DNA of 64,000 nucleotides from Aminobacter sp. AP02 (GCF_003148805.1 NZ_QGGX01000021.1:1-64000); one strand, 5' to 3'; positions 1-8,960 are shown, numbered from the stretch's first letter. A program made the numbers and translations. Notes: generated by a model from the letters alone, not told the origin.

Positions 1-168
1 GCTCCGACGGGCCATGTCGTGCCGGTGCGCGAGGTCAGGCTGTCGGCAGGTGCCGGCTTCGTCGTTGCCATCTGCGGCGAGATCATGACCATGCCGGGCC
101 TGCCCAAGGCCCCATCGTCGGAAAAGATCTTCCTCAACGAACAGGGCCAGATCGAAGGCCTGTTCTAG
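1..168 (+). CDS. fhs: Formate-tetrahydrofolate ligase, C-terminal end (partial)
   Basis: The window opens inside a gene; 55 codons and a TAG remain in frame 1. The visible tail contains [15 protein letters not shown] and ends in EGLF, which is typical of the C-terminus of formyltetrahydrofolate synthetase. That enzyme joins formate to tetrahydrofolate using ATP. Its place directly before the dimethylamine demethylation operon fits one-carbon handling, since that pathway releases formaldehyde-level carbon. The N-terminal ATP-binding part lies outside the window, so only the family assignment can be made. Confidence 0.88.
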   Translation, partial: APTGHVVPVREVRLSAGAGFVVAICGEIMTMPGLPKAPSSEKIFLNEQGQIEGLF

Positions 169-233
169 GCGAAAGCTTTCTCCCACGGCGCTCCCAACCA
201 CCCTCCTGTCCCCCAGGCCCGGAGCGCCTTTTC

Positions 234-264
234 AAGGCCTGGCATCTCTTGCCAGGCCTTTTTT
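234..264 (+). terminator. Rho-independent terminator after fhs
   Basis: A perfect 11-bp stem (234-244 with 250-260) closes a 5-nt loop and runs into a T tract. It lies 66 bp after the fhs stop and separates fhs from the dimethylamine operon. Confidence 0.9.
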
Positions 265-317
265 CCGCCAACCGTCGAGCCATGTTTGGGAGACATGACT
301 CGGATGCGGGCCTTATG

Positions 318-405
318 TTCGCGAAAGGCAAAATGTTGCCTATCAGTAAAATTTCTTGCACTTGGATATTGCCCTAGCGGCAATTTTGGGTTCAAATGTT
401 CCCAA
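318..405. promoter_or_regulatory. Candidate operators in the dimethylamine operon promoter region
   Basis: The stretch between the fhs terminator and the first operon gene carries three short dyads. They are TTCGCGAA at 318-325, AGGCAA/TTGCCT with a 4-nt centre at 326-341, and TTGGG/CCCAA with a 10-nt centre at 386-405. Such clustering suggests regulator binding. No site here clearly matches the palindrome upstream of the nearby HTH-cupin gene, so the binding protein is unknown. Confidence 0.35.
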
Positions 406-462
406 CAATGTCCGCCGCACGGCAAGGCCAAGGGCGGGGTACAATATGGAGGAGTACCGAAA

Positions 463-1596
463 ATGACAGCTTCTTGGCGTTTTTCGACGTTGGGTGACCG
501 CCACCGCGCGCTTGGTTCCAAACTGGAAGACTGGAGCGGCATGGGCACGGCCTGGAGCTATGACAAGGACGCGAACGAGGAATATGTCGCGATCCGCACC
601 AAGGCCGGTCTGATGGACGTTTCGGGCCTCAAGAAGGTCCACATCACCGGTGCGCATGCCTCGCACCTGATCGACCTGTGCACCACTCGCGACGTCGAGA
701 AGATCTATCCCGGCAAGTCGGTCTACGCCTGCATGCTCAACGACGCCGGCAAGTTCACCGACGACTGCGTCATCTATCGCATCTCGACCAACTCCTGGAT
801 GGTCGTGCATGGCTCGGGTTCGGGCCATGAGGAACTCACCCGCGCCTCGATCGGCCGCGACGTTTCGGTGCGCTTCGACGACAATCTGCACGACCTGTCC
901 CTGCAGGGCCCGCTCGCCGTCGACTACCTCGCCAAGCACGTGCCCGGCATCCGCGACCTCAACTACTTCCACCATATGCAGACCCAGTTGTTCGGCCTGC
1001 CGGTCATGATCTCGCGCACCGGCTATACCGGCGAGCGCGGCTACGAGATCTTCTGCCGCGGCCAGGATGCCGGAAAGATCTGGGACACCATCGTCGAAGA
1101 AGGCAAGTCGATGGGCATCATCCCCACGCGCTTCACGACGCTCGACATGCTGCGCGTCGAGAGCTACCTTCTGTTTTACCCGTACGACAATTCGCAGAAG
1201 TACCCGTTCGCAAACGAGGGCCCTGGCGATACGTTGTGGGAGCTCGGCCTCGACTTCACCGTCAGCCCAGGCAAGACCGGCTTCCGCGGCGCTGAAGAGC
1301 ACTATCGCCTCAAGGGCAAGGAGCGCTTCAAGATCTTCGGCGTGCTTCTCGACAGCGACAAGGCAGCTGACGAAGGTGCCGAGATCTGGCGCGACGGCAA
1401 GAACGTCGGTGTCGTGACCTGTGCGATGTATTCGCCGCTGGTCAAGAAGTCGATGGGTATCGCCCGTCTCGACGTCGACTGCGCCATTGTCGGTACGCCG
1501 CTCGAGATCCGCAACGCCAGCGGCACCGTGAAGGCAACCGCCCAGTCGCTGCCGTTCGACGATCCCAAGAAGCTGAAGCGGACGGCAAAGGGCTGA
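463..1596 (+). CDS. dmmD: GcvT-family tetrahydrofolate-dependent aminomethyltransferase of the dimethylamine operon (DmmD-like)
   Basis: The protein has 377 aa. The ATG at 463 follows GGAGGAG at a good distance; the open frame runs further upstream only through promoter DNA. It looks like a folate-binding T-protein: N-terminal GcvT domain with GLMDVSGLKK and SRTGYTGERGYEIF (the folate-site signature), then a C-terminal barrel with GFRG. First gene of a tight run with a 202-aa DmmA-like protein, a flavin/2Fe-2S reductase and a haem N-demethylase. In known dimethylamine monooxygenase clusters the GcvT-like member is thought to pass released formaldehyde to tetrahydrofolate. The letter name follows that context and is less certain than the family. 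Confidence 0.72.
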   Translation: MTASWRFSTLGDRHRALGSKLEDWSGMGTAWSYDKDANEEYVAIRTKAGLMDVSGLKKVHITGAHASHLIDLCTTRDVEKIYPGKSVYACMLNDAGKFTDDCVIYRISTNSWMVVHGSGSGHEELTRASIGRDVSVRFDDNLHDLSLQGPLAVDYLAKHVPGIRDLNYFHHMQTQLFGLPVMISRTGYTGERGYEIFCRGQDAGKIWDTIVEEGKSMGIIPTRFTTLDMLRVESYLLFYPYDNSQKYPFANEGPGDTLWELGLDFTVSPGKTGFRGAEEHYRLKGKERFKIFGVLLDSDKAADEGAEIWRDGKNVGVVTCAMYSPLVKKSMGIARLDVDCAIVGTPLEIRNASGTVKATAQSLPFDDPKKLKRTAKG

Positions 1597-1600
1597 GACC

Positions 1601-2209
1601 TTGGACAGTGCACCGGTGAAGACGATCCTCAGTCGCCCGGTCTACGGAACATTGTCACCGCAGGCCGGCAAGAGCCACCTTCTGATCGCGGACGCCGAAG
1701 GGGCGTCCGCAATCCTGGACCTGGCGAAGAAGGCTCCAGAGGACTTCTTCGCCAACGCACATATCATGTTCATACCGGGCCGGACCGGAGACAGCTTTCA
1801 GAACGCTTTGAAAGCCTTGAAGCCGGCCCAGTACTATGAGGGCCCGTCGGTCGCGGCAGCATTGCCGCGCCTGACCTGGGTACTTGCCAACGCCCATATG
1901 GGCTTGCGCATGTATCTCGCCGGGACTGAAGGCCTGATCGGCCAGATGATGCAGGCAGCACTCGAAGCCGGCATCGACCCTGCCTCGATCCAGACCGAGC
2001 ATCGCGGCTCGTGGGCACGCAGGATGCAGTGCGTCCACTGCAAGGGCATTACCGAGAACGTCACCACCCAGCCGGCAACCTGCTCGCATTGCGGCCTGCT
2101 GCTTCTCGTCCGCGACCACTACTCCAAGCGCCATGCCGCCTTTCAGGGCGTCTGCATCAATGCCGAGGATCCGACCGAGATCCCTCAGAAAGAGGAGATT
2201 TTCCGGTGA
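1601..2209 (+). CDS. dmmA: Dimethylamine monooxygenase small subunit, DmmA family
   Basis: The protein has 202 aa with a C-terminal zinc-ribbon-like cluster (CVHCKG followed about 14 residues on by CSHCG). Start is TTG at 1601 with AAAGGG upstream; GTG at 1616 is a possible alternative. It begins 4 bp after the GcvT-like gene, and its stop overlaps the GTG of the reductase gene, so translation is probably coupled. DmmA-family proteins are a subunit of the complex that oxidises dimethylamine to methylamine and formaldehyde. The Cys pairs could bind zinc. The naming of subunits A, B and C differs between reports. Confidence 0.68.
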   Translation: MDSAPVKTILSRPVYGTLSPQAGKSHLLIADAEGASAILDLAKKAPEDFFANAHIMFIPGRTGDSFQNALKALKPAQYYEGPSVAAALPRLTWVLANAHMGLRMYLAGTEGLIGQMMQAALEAGIDPASIQTEHRGSWARRMQCVHCKGITENVTTQPATCSHCGLLLLVRDHYSKRHAAFQGVCINAEDPTEIPQKEEIFR

Positions 2210-3171
2210 GCGCGGGAACAAACAAGCTGAACGTCACCGTGACCGAAGTGGTCGCGGTCAATGAACTGGTCAAGCGGTTTCACTTCGAGCGCACCGACGG
2301 CGGCAACCTGCCGACCTTCTCCGGCGGCGCCCATGTTGTCGTCGAAATGCGCGACGGCGACATCACCCGCCTCAATCCCTATTCGCTGATGAGTTCGCCG
2401 CTCAGCACCCGCGACTACACCATCTCGGTGCGCCGCGACGATGTCGGCCGGGGTGGCTCGCTGTTCATGCATAACCGCGTCAAGCGTGGCATGGAAATGG
2501 TGATCAGCTATCCGGTGAACCTGTTTTCGCTGGATTTGCGCGCCAAGAAGCATCTGATGATCGCCGGCGGCATCGGTATCACGCCGTTTCTCGCCCAGAC
2601 GGCCCAACTGGCTTCGTATGGCGGCAATTTCGAGCTGCACTACACCTGCCGCTCCGAAGCGCTCGGCAGCTACTCCGATGTGCTGCGCGAGCGCTACGGC
2701 AACCGCGTCAGCCTTTATCTCGACGAGCGAAACGAACGCATCCCGCTTGAGCGCCTGCTCGCCACACAGCCACTCGGCACCCATATCTATGTCTGCGGCC
2801 CCGCAGGCATGATCAAATGGGTGCGCGATTCCGCCGCCGCCCACGGCTGGCCGGACGATGCGGTGCACTACGAGCATTTCGCTGCACCCCAACCGGGTAC
2901 GCCCTTCGACGTCAAGCTGGCGGTGAGCGGGCTGGAGATCCGGGTCGGCGAACAGCAGAGCCTGCTCGAAGCTATCGAGGCGGCGGGTGTCGATCCGCCC
3001 TATCTGTGCCGCGGCGGCGTCTGTGGCCAGTGCGAAACCAACGTCATCTCGTATGACGGCACCTTCAAGCACAACGACCATTGGCTGAGCGATGAGGAGC
3101 ACTGCTCGGGCAAGAAGATCATGCCATGCGTTTCGCGCTTCGAGGGCCGCTCGCTGGTCCTGGAACGGTAG
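2206..3171 (+). CDS. PDR/VanB-type oxidoreductase (FMN, NAD(P)H, C-terminal 2Fe-2S), dimethylamine monooxygenase reductase
   Basis: The protein has 321 aa from GTG 2206, which overlaps the previous stop (GTGA) and follows AGAGGAGA. Domains in order: FMN-binding barrel with RLNPYSLMS, NAD(P)H domain with GGIGITPF, and a C-terminal plant-type ferredoxin with CRGGVCGQC and a final Cys near MPCVS. This is the phthalate dioxygenase reductase layout. It should carry electrons from NAD(P)H through flavin and 2Fe-2S to the haem subunit encoded next. It is usually called DmmB or DmmC; I do not fix the letter. Confidence 0.82.
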   Translation: MSAGTNKLNVTVTEVVAVNELVKRFHFERTDGGNLPTFSGGAHVVVEMRDGDITRLNPYSLMSSPLSTRDYTISVRRDDVGRGGSLFMHNRVKRGMEMVISYPVNLFSLDLRAKKHLMIAGGIGITPFLAQTAQLASYGGNFELHYTCRSEALGSYSDVLRERYGNRVSLYLDERNERIPLERLLATQPLGTHIYVCGPAGMIKWVRDSAAAHGWPDDAVHYEHFAAPQPGTPFDVKLAVSGLEIRVGEQQSLLEAIEAAGVDPPYLCRGGVCGQCETNVISYDGTFKHNDHWLSDEEHCSGKKIMPCVSRFEGRSLVLER

Positions 3172-3179
3172 AACATCCT

Positions 3180-3197
3180 GGAGCGTCCAACGCTCCG
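3180..3197 (+). repeat. Intercistronic hairpin in the dimethylamine operon
   Basis: GGAGCGT and ACGCTCC are separated by 3 nt, directly before the ribosome-binding site of the haem subunit. No T run follows, so this is more likely an mRNA stability or processing element than a terminator. Confidence 0.55.
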
Positions 3198-3213
3198 GAA
3201 GAGGGAGGAATTG

Positions 3214-4254
3214 ATGGGAATTAACTTCAGGAAAGAAACGTTCCGCGACGATTTTACCTTCAGGAACAGTCCGGAGAACATCAGGCGGTTTCCCTTTCCC
3301 TACCATGAAGACGCCTACATGTACTCGGTCAACATCGAGCCGCATGTGCCGGGGCCGAAGAACAGCGTGTTCGAACACCTGATCGACGTCGACGAGCATT
3401 ATGTCTCGGAAATGCAGGATCGCGCCATGGTCCTGGCCGAGGATCCTCTGCGCTGCCAGTCGCTGCCGCACATGACGCTCGCCGGCTGGGACCTGCTCGA
3501 ACTCCTGATGACCGAGATGGCCAAGGGCTATCCCGAGCACTTCACGCTGACGCGCGACGGCGACCGGTGGCGCTGGATCAACCGGCCGCTGGGTATCGAC
3601 GACACCTTCACTTTCGGTGACGTCTCCACGCTGCCTTACGGGCCGATGGAGTACATCACCCGCCAGAGCCAGGGTGACTTCGCCATCCTCGACCAGCGCG
3701 ACGGCAATCTGTGGATGGATGCCGGCATGGTCACCACGCAGGCCGACTGGTCGCTTGATTTCGACATCGGCATGAATTTTTTCGAATGGCATGCGCCAGT
3801 GCCGCTGGCGCATGAAATGGGTGTCTTCACCCGCGCACTGAAGTTCTTGACCAACATCCAGCAGGGCCAGCCGGCACGGCGCCTGAATTGGACGATGACG
3901 ATCAACCCAAGGCTCGATACCAGCCCGGAAAACTTCCACAAATGGGGCAGCGACCGCTTGACGGTAACGCCGGAGAACGTCGGGCAGAAGGTGCATCTGC
4001 GCGTTGAGCTGCAGACCTTCTTCCGGCTGCCGCGCTCCAACGCGCTGGTCTTCCCGATCCGCTGCTACCTGCTCAAGATGGACGAGCTGGTGACGGTGCC
4101 GAAGTGGGCGCGCCGCTTCCATCGCGTCCTGCGCGACCTGCCGGTGGAACTCGCCGAGTACAAGGGTCTGACGCGCTATCGCCAGACCACGGTCGAGTGG
4201 CTGTCGAAATATGACGACGGGGCACCGACCTCGCCCGGCTTCAGCCCGGAATAG
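3214..4254 (+). CDS. Haem-dependent oxidative N-demethylase subunit (DUF3445)
   Basis: The protein has 346 aa; ATG at 3214 after GAGGGAGGAA. It has no signal peptide. It shows the DUF3445 features: the N-terminal FPFPYHEDAYMY region, the central LPHMTLAGWDLLELL helix, and RRLNWTM followed by LRVELQTFFRLP. Members of this family bind haem and oxidise dimethylamine to methylamine and formaldehyde together with a flavin/2Fe-2S partner. All other parts of that system lie directly upstream. A short inverted repeat in the 42-bp gap before it may tune expression. A terminator follows, so this is the last gene of the operon. Confidence 0.82.
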   Translation: MGINFRKETFRDDFTFRNSPENIRRFPFPYHEDAYMYSVNIEPHVPGPKNSVFEHLIDVDEHYVSEMQDRAMVLAEDPLRCQSLPHMTLAGWDLLELLMTEMAKGYPEHFTLTRDGDRWRWINRPLGIDDTFTFGDVSTLPYGPMEYITRQSQGDFAILDQRDGNLWMDAGMVTTQADWSLDFDIGMNFFEWHAPVPLAHEMGVFTRALKFLTNIQQGQPARRLNWTMTINPRLDTSPENFHKWGSDRLTVTPENVGQKVHLRVELQTFFRLPRSNALVFPIRCYLLKMDELVTVPKWARRFHRVLRDLPVELAEYKGLTRYRQTTVEWLSKYDDGAPTSPGFSPE

Positions 4255-4278
4255 GCTTCGGCCCGAGCTTGAATTGCC

Positions 4279-4313
4279 AAACGCCGCGTGTCCCAGGATG
4301 CGCGGCGTTTTGG
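4279..4313 (+). terminator. Terminator of the dimethylamine operon
   Basis: A perfect 10-bp stem (4279-4288 with 4301-4310) has a 12-nt loop and ends in TTTTGG, 25 bp after the last operon gene. The A-rich 5' side could also serve the convergent regulator. Confidence 0.8.
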
Positions 4314-4424
4314 TTGGTGAGCACAAGCGGGCGATTGCTTTCGCTAGCCGGCAACGAATGCCCGATCCCAGCCGGGCTATCACGGGGAAGCAGAAACCAT
4401 GCAGAGGTCGATCAAGGCCGTAGC

Positions 4425-5135
4425 TTATTCGCTGCCGCTGCCCTGCGGATAAGAAATGATCGAGAGATAGCGGATCGGCAATGTCGTCAGCTCTTCCGGT
4501 CCATGCGGGGCGTCGGCGTCGAAGAACAGGCTGTCGCCCGGCGTCATCCGGTAGAGATTGCTGCCGTGGCGGTAAACGACCTCGCCCTCGAGCATGTAGA
4601 GAAACTCCATGCCTTCATGCTGGAACATCGGGAAAACGTCGGAATCTTCCGACAGGGTGATCAGGTAGGGCTCGACCACGACGCCGGCGGTGTTGGAGCC
4701 GATGTGGCCGAGAAGATTGTACTGGTGACCGGCGCGGGTGCCGCGGCGCTCGACGTCGACGCCCTCATTTGCCTTGACGAAGACGGCATTACGCTCCTCT
4801 TCGAAGCGGCGGAAAAACGCTGTCAGCGGCACGCCCAGCGCGCGCGACAGCGATTGCAGCGTTGTCAGCGACGGCGACGTGATGCCGTTTTCGATCTTGG
4901 ACAGCATGCCGAGCGAAATGTTGGTCATCGCCGCCAGGTCGGCGACGGTGATGCCGAGCTTCTTGCGAAAGGCGCGCACTTCGTGGCCAAGCGCCACTTC
5001 CAGCACCTTTTCGGGCGTGTCGCGTACCGCATGCGGGTCCTGTAGCAATGGGACCGGGCGGGCCTTTGCCGCGACTGCGGCGGGTACCTTCTTGCCGTCG
5101 GCGCTACCGACGGCTGACAATCGGTCTTCCTTCAC
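4425..5135 (-). CDS. XRE-family transcriptional regulator with C-terminal cupin sensor
   Basis: The protein has 236 aa from GTG 5135 (GGGGA about 10 nt upstream); the longer frame starts inside promoter sequence. After an Ala/Pro-rich N-terminus it has a Cro/CI helix-turn-helix (FRKKLGITVADLAAMTNISLG, then SKIENG), followed by a cupin with HEGMEFLYMLEGEV and a late DADAPHGPE strand. This layout senses a small ligand, often an amine or amino acid. It converges on the dimethylamine operon, which makes it a candidate regulator of it; no direct evidence. A palindrome at 5175-5190 sits 40 bp upstream and suggests self-regulation. Confidence 0.8.
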   Translation of the reverse strand: MKEDRLSAVGSADGKKVPAAVAAKARPVPLLQDPHAVRDTPEKVLEVALGHEVRAFRKKLGITVADLAAMTNISLGMLSKIENGITSPSLTTLQSLSRALGVPLTAFFRRFEEERNAVFVKANEGVDVERRGTRAGHQYNLLGHIGSNTAGVVVEPYLITLSEDSDVFPMFQHEGMEFLYMLEGEVVYRHGSNLYRMTPGDSLFFDADAPHGPEELTTLPIRYLSIISYPQGSGSE

Positions 5136-5174
5136 TCTAGTGATCCCCAGCCATGACAATGCGCAAAAACAACA

Positions 5175-5190
5175 TTTCACCAGTGGTAAA
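5175..5190. promoter_or_regulatory. Palindromic operator upstream of the HTH-cupin gene
   Basis: TTTCACCAGTGGTAAA is a near-perfect 16-bp dyad with ACCA/TGGT arms, 40 bp before the start of the HTH-cupin gene. Its position suits repression or autoregulation by that protein. Confidence 0.5.
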
Positions 5191-5281
5191 GTTTTTTCAC
5201 ACGAAATCAAGCCCCGCCGATCAAAGCGAAGGCAAATTGCTCAAAGTCGTGGCAATGTTGGCGATAGCCGAGAAGTCTGGA

Positions 5282-6223
5282 CTAGGCGAGGGCGAACCCC
5301 CGCAACTCGGCGGGCGGGAGCAAGGCACCGTGATGGACTATGACGGTTGCAGCGACGCGGGCGGCAAATTCCGCAGCGCCGACATGATCGCCAGTTTCGA
5401 TGTACCTTGCCAGGAAGGCGCCGTTGAAGCTGTCGCCGGCACCGGTCGTGTCGACGACCTTGCTTGCCGCGACCGACGCCACGAAGGTTTCATTGCCACC
5501 GACGCTGAGCGTAATGCCCTCGGCACCGTTCTTGACCACAAGCTTGTCGATGCCCAAGGCGCGGTATCGCGCGATGGTCGCCTCGATGGAAGCGTCGTCG
5601 AAATACGTCGCCTCGTCTTCGAAACTCGGCATGACGACGGTGGCGGCAGCAGCCCCAGCGGTGATCGTGCGCCGCATTGTCTCGGCGTCGTCCCACAAGC
5701 GAGGGCGGATGTTGGGGTCGAAGGCGACCAACTTGCCCGCCGCCTTGGCGCGGCCGATTTCGGCCAACAAGGTTGCGACAGCCTCGGGTGCGAGGATCGC
5801 AAGCGTGATGCCGGAGAAGAAGATCACCTCGGACGGGTCGATTGCCTTGCGCAGCGCATCGCCATCGTCGGCCAGAAGCCGCGCGGCGGAAGCCGAACGC
5901 CAGTAGGAGAAGCTGCGCTCGCCGTCCTTGAGATGGATCATGTAGAGGCCCGGGCTGCGTCCCGGTACGCGGCGGACAAAGCTCGTACCAATGCCGGTGC
6001 CTTCGACGAAGGCCAGCATTTCATCGGAAATCGTGTCCGTGCCGACTGCGGTGAAATAGTCGACCGGCTGGAGTTCGGGCAGGAAGGCCCTGACATAGTA
6101 GGCGGTATTGAAGCTGTCGCCGGCAAATCCCTGCCGCAGCAACCCACCTTCGGCCTGCCTGAGCTCGACCATGCATTCGCCGATTGAAAGAACGCGTCCC
6201 GCCATGCTTTGCGGCCAATCCAT
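5282..6223 (-). CDS. kdgK: 2-dehydro-3-deoxygluconokinase (KDG kinase, PfkB family)
   Basis: The protein has 313 aa from ATG 6223; a second ATG at 6205 would give MAGRVLSIGE. It carries the KdgK hallmarks: GECMVEL at the N-terminus, GFAGDSFNTAYYV, a PGRSPGLYMI stretch, GERSFSYWRSASAAR, and the PfkB anion-hole signature VVDTTGAGDSFNGAFLA near the C-terminus. The enzyme phosphorylates 2-keto-3-deoxygluconate to KDPG for the Entner-Doudoroff pathway. It is the last gene of the minus-strand operon with an IclR regulator, RidA and an amino-acid ABC transporter, which supports a role after a deaminating dehydratase. Confidence 0.86.
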   Translation of the reverse strand: MDWPQSMAGRVLSIGECMVELRQAEGGLLRQGFAGDSFNTAYYVRAFLPELQPVDYFTAVGTDTISDEMLAFVEGTGIGTSFVRRVPGRSPGLYMIHLKDGERSFSYWRSASAARLLADDGDALRKAIDPSEVIFFSGITLAILAPEAVATLLAEIGRAKAAGKLVAFDPNIRPRLWDDAETMRRTITAGAAAATVVMPSFEDEATYFDDASIEATIARYRALGIDKLVVKNGAEGITLSVGGNETFVASVAASKVVDTTGAGDSFNGAFLARYIETGDHVGAAEFAARVAATVIVHHGALLPPAELRGFALA

Positions 6224-6240
6224 GGTTGATTTGGTTGAGG

Positions 6241-7071
6241 TCAGGCGCTCATTGCCGGACGGCCGCGCCCTGCAACGCCATGCCCGTCCTCGTCGGCGGC
6301 GTGCCCAAGTCGGCTCGACAGATCGGCTGCCGCATCGAGTAGCGTCTTGAGATAACTGGCGTGGTTCTTGAGCCCGTCCTCGCGCGGCGCAACCAGGCAC
6401 AAGGTCGCCACGCAGATGCGGTCGGCCTGATAGACTGGAACGGCAAAGCAGTGGGTGAAGGTCTCGACCGCGCTGTTGAACGTGTAGTAGCCAACACGGG
6501 ACGCCTCGCGCACCTCGGCGATGAATACCGCCGGATCGAGCCACTCGCCGTTAGGCAAGCGGAAATCGTCCTTCGGGATGAATTCGAGGATCTCTTCGTC
6601 GCTCATATGCGCGACAAGCAGGCGGCCCGAAGCCGTCCACGGGATCGCCACCGGGTCGCCGACATTGGAGGAGATGCGAAACGGGCGCAGCCCTTCCTTC
6701 ATCTGGGCGACAGTGTATTTGTTGCCCTCAAGCAGACACATCTGCGCCGTCTCGCGCGTTTCCTCGGCGATGTGGGTGAGCAACTTGTCGCATTCGCGCA
6801 TCAGGTCGAATTGCTCGGAATAGGCGACGCCGAGGAAATAGAGCTTGCGGCCGAGGAACACACGACCGTCTTCGCCGCGATATTCCAGGACGCCCTGGCG
6901 CATCAACAGGTTGACCAATTCGTAGACCGAGGAGCGCGGCGCACCGATGCCTTGGGCGATCTCGTTGGGACGCAGCGGCTGCCGCTTCAGGCGCAGATAG
7001 TTCAATATCTCGAAGGCGCGGTCGAGACCGCGTGCCCGCCTGTTGATGATATCGTCCGCAACTTCGTCCAT
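6241..7071 (-). CDS. IclR-family transcriptional regulator (KdgR-like)
   Basis: The protein has 276 aa; ATG 7071 follows GAGGAG. The N-terminal winged helix (LDRAFEILNYLRLKRQPLR, then APRSSVYELVNLLMRQG) is followed by an effector-binding domain (residues ~90-250) with SNVGDPVAIPWTASGRLLVAHM and a late FAVPVYQ strand. IclR proteins commonly control sugar-acid pathways. It lies between ridA and kdgK in the operon. The 34-bp palindrome between the two divergent arms is the obvious candidate target. The ligand could be KDG or D-glucosaminate; this is inference. Confidence 0.85.
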   Translation of the reverse strand: MDEVADDIINRRARGLDRAFEILNYLRLKRQPLRPNEIAQGIGAPRSSVYELVNLLMRQGVLEYRGEDGRVFLGRKLYFLGVAYSEQFDLMRECDKLLTHIAEETRETAQMCLLEGNKYTVAQMKEGLRPFRISSNVGDPVAIPWTASGRLLVAHMSDEEILEFIPKDDFRLPNGEWLDPAVFIAEVREASRVGYYTFNSAVETFTHCFAVPVYQADRICVATLCLVAPREDGLKNHASYLKTLLDAAADLSSRLGHAADEDGHGVAGRGRPAMSA

Positions 7072-7111
7072 GCGCGCTCCTCGGCGAAATGCCGAAGTAG
7101 AATCTTGTTTG

Positions 7112-7495
7112 TCACGGCGCCTTGTAGGCGACGCAGTCGATTTCGACTTTGCAATCGACCATCATACTCGACTGGACGCAAGCGCGGGCCGGCGGGTGAT
7201 CGCCGAAATACTCGGCATATACACCGTTGAACGACCAAAAATCCCTGGGGTCGTCGAGCCAGACTCCCACGCGCACGACATGCTCCAGGCCATACCCTGC
7301 CTCTTCAAGGATGGCGATCAGATTTTCCATCGTCTTGCGCGTTTCGGCAATGATGCCGCCGCCGACGATCTCGCCATTTTCCATGGCAACCTGTCCCGAA
7401 ACGTGCAGCCAGCCATCGGCCTCGACGGCGCGGGCGAAGGGCAATGCCTGCTTGCCCGCCCCGGTCTGGCCGGTGCCGTAGCGTTTGATCGTCAT
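7112..7495 (-). CDS. RidA family enamine/imine deaminase
   Basis: The protein has 127 aa, the usual RidA length. It contains WLHVSGQVAMENGEIVGGG, a central helix TRKTMENLIAILEEAG, and a C-terminal PPARACVQSSMMVDCKVEIDC with the Arg that holds the carboxylate of the imine. RidA proteins hydrolyse reactive enamines released by PLP-dependent dehydratases. It lies 16 bp downstream of the ABC ATPase gene, and the divergent gene encodes just such a PLP enzyme, so it probably finishes that reaction. Confidence 0.85.
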   Translation of the reverse strand: MTIKRYGTGQTGAGKQALPFARAVEADGWLHVSGQVAMENGEIVGGGIIAETRKTMENLIAILEEAGYGLEHVVRVGVWLDDPRDFWSFNGVYAEYFGDHPPARACVQSSMMVDCKVEIDCVAYKAP

Positions 7496-7511
7496 GTTGA
7501 TTCTCCGAATG

Positions 7512-8282
7512 CTAGTTGAAGGTTGAGGTCTTGAGGAATTCCATCAGCCGCTCGGTCTGGGGCTTGTGGAACATCTCGCGCGGGTTGCCCTCTTCGCCGA
7601 TGCGGCCCTGGTTCATGAAGATGACGCGCGAGGACACTTCATAGGCGAATCGCATTTCGTGAGTGACGAGCAGCATGCTCATGCCGTCGCGGGCGAGGTC
7701 CTTGATGACCTGCAGCACCTCGTTGACGAGTTCGGGATCGAGCGCCGAAGTCACCTCGTCGAACAGCATCAGCTTGGGGTTCATGGCGATGGCGCGAGCA
7801 ATGGCAACGCGCTGCTGCTGGCCACCGGAGAGCTGGCTCGGAAATCGGTCGCGGCGCTCGGCAAGGCCGACGCGGTCGAGCCACTTCTCGGCAACGCTGC
7901 GCGCCTCGTCGCGGGACATCTTCTTGACCTTGACCAGGCCGAGCATGACGTTCTCGGCCGCGCTCATATGCGGAAAAAGGTTGAACTGCTGGAAGGCCAT
8001 GCCGGTCATCGCGCGCTGGCGGGCGATTTCCTTTTCCTTCTTGCGGCGGCGTGTGCCACCCGCGGTCTCATAGCCGATTTCCTCGCCGTCGATACGGATC
8101 GAGCCGCCCTGGAATTCCTCCAGCATGTTGATGCAGCGGAGCATCGTCGTCTTGCCGGAACCCGAGGAGCCGATGATCGAGATGACATCGCCCTGGGCCA
8201 TGGTGCAATCGACGCCCTTGAGCACTTCGACTTCGCCGTAGCGCTTGTGCAGGTCGCGGATTTCGAGAAGGTTGCCGGTCAT
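7512..8282 (-). CDS. Polar amino-acid ABC transporter ATP-binding protein
   Basis: The protein has 256 aa from ATG 8282; a longer in-frame start at 8321 would overlap the permease gene. Motifs: Walker [11 protein letters not shown]-loop, ABC signature [16 protein letters not shown], Walker [14 protein letters not shown], switch His in VTHEMRFA. It belongs to the HisP/GlnQ class. There is an unusual charged insertion [17 protein letters not shown] before the Q-loop, seen in some members of this class. It works with the two permeases and the binding protein upstream in the operon. Confidence 0.9.
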   Translation of the reverse strand: MTGNLLEIRDLHKRYGEVEVLKGVDCTMAQGDVISIIGSSGSGKTTMLRCINMLEEFQGGSIRIDGEEIGYETAGGTRRRKKEKEIARQRAMTGMAFQQFNLFPHMSAAENVMLGLVKVKKMSRDEARSVAEKWLDRVGLAERRDRFPSQLSGGQQQRVAIARAIAMNPKLMLFDEVTSALDPELVNEVLQVIKDLARDGMSMLLVTHEMRFAYEVSSRVIFMNQGRIGEEGNPREMFHKPQTERLMEFLKTSTFN

Positions 8283-8292
8283 TGCTGCGGCC

Positions 8293-8955
8293 TCACGATG
8301 GAATGGCGGTTTTGCGTTCAACGTAGCGGCCGAAACGCTCGATGCCGTAGTTGATGACGAAATAGAGGAAGCCCGCGAAGAAATAGAATTCGAGGCTCAT
8401 GAAGGTGCGCGAGATCAGTTCCTGCGTCCTCAGCAAAAGCTCGGCGACGCCGATGATCGACAACAGCGTCGAAGCCTTGACCATCTCGGCCGCCGTGTTG
8501 ACCCAGGCCGGCAGGACCTGGCGCAGGGCCTGGGGCCCAAGCACATAGGCGAAGGTCTGGGGAAAAGTCAGCCCGATCGCCTTTGCCGCCTCGGTCTGGC
8601 CCTTGGGGATCGACTGCAGTGCGCCGCGCACGATCTCGCCGACATGCGAGCTGCAGAACACGGCAAGCGCCAGCACACCCGCCTGGAACGGTCCGAGATC
8701 AATGCCGACGGTGCCGAGCACGTAGTAGCTCGCCAGGACCAGCACCAGCACCGGAGTGCCGCGGATGAAATCGGTGTAGCCGCGCACCAGCCAGCGCAGA
8801 GGCCGGGCGCCATAGGTCAGCGCGAGACCGACCCCAACGCCCAGTATGGTGCCCACCAGGATCGCCAGGACCGAGATGGAGACGGTGACGCCGATGCCCT
8901 TGAGGATGGGGATACGGGCGAGCCACAGCGTTTCAAAGAATGTCACGAGTTCCAT
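8293..8955 (-). CDS. Amino-acid ABC transporter permease (HisM/GlnP type), second subunit
   Basis: The protein has 220 aa from ATG 8955 (GAGGTGA 5 nt before it); a GTG at 8964 is less likely. It has about five membrane helices and the EAA loop with [42 protein letters not shown] is the typical polar amino-acid permease stretch after the second helix. It starts 5 bp after the preceding permease gene and pairs with it in the membrane. Confidence 0.9.
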   Translation of the reverse strand: MELVTFFETLWLARIPILKGIGVTVSISVLAILVGTILGVGVGLALTYGARPLRWLVRGYTDFIRGTPVLVLVLASYYVLGTVGIDLGPFQAGVLALAVFCSSHVGEIVRGALQSIPKGQTEAAKAIGLTFPQTFAYVLGPQALRQVLPAWVNTAAEMVKASTLLSIIGVAELLLRTQELISRTFMSLEFYFFAGFLYFVINYGIERFGRYVERKTAIPS

Positions 8956-8960
8956 GTCGA

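Noticed and set aside
2185-4383. A 732-codon open frame on the minus strand across the dimethylamine genes
   Set aside because: It lies antisense to clearly recognisable reductase and N-demethylase genes. High GC leaves long stop-free antisense frames, and its translation shows no family motifs.
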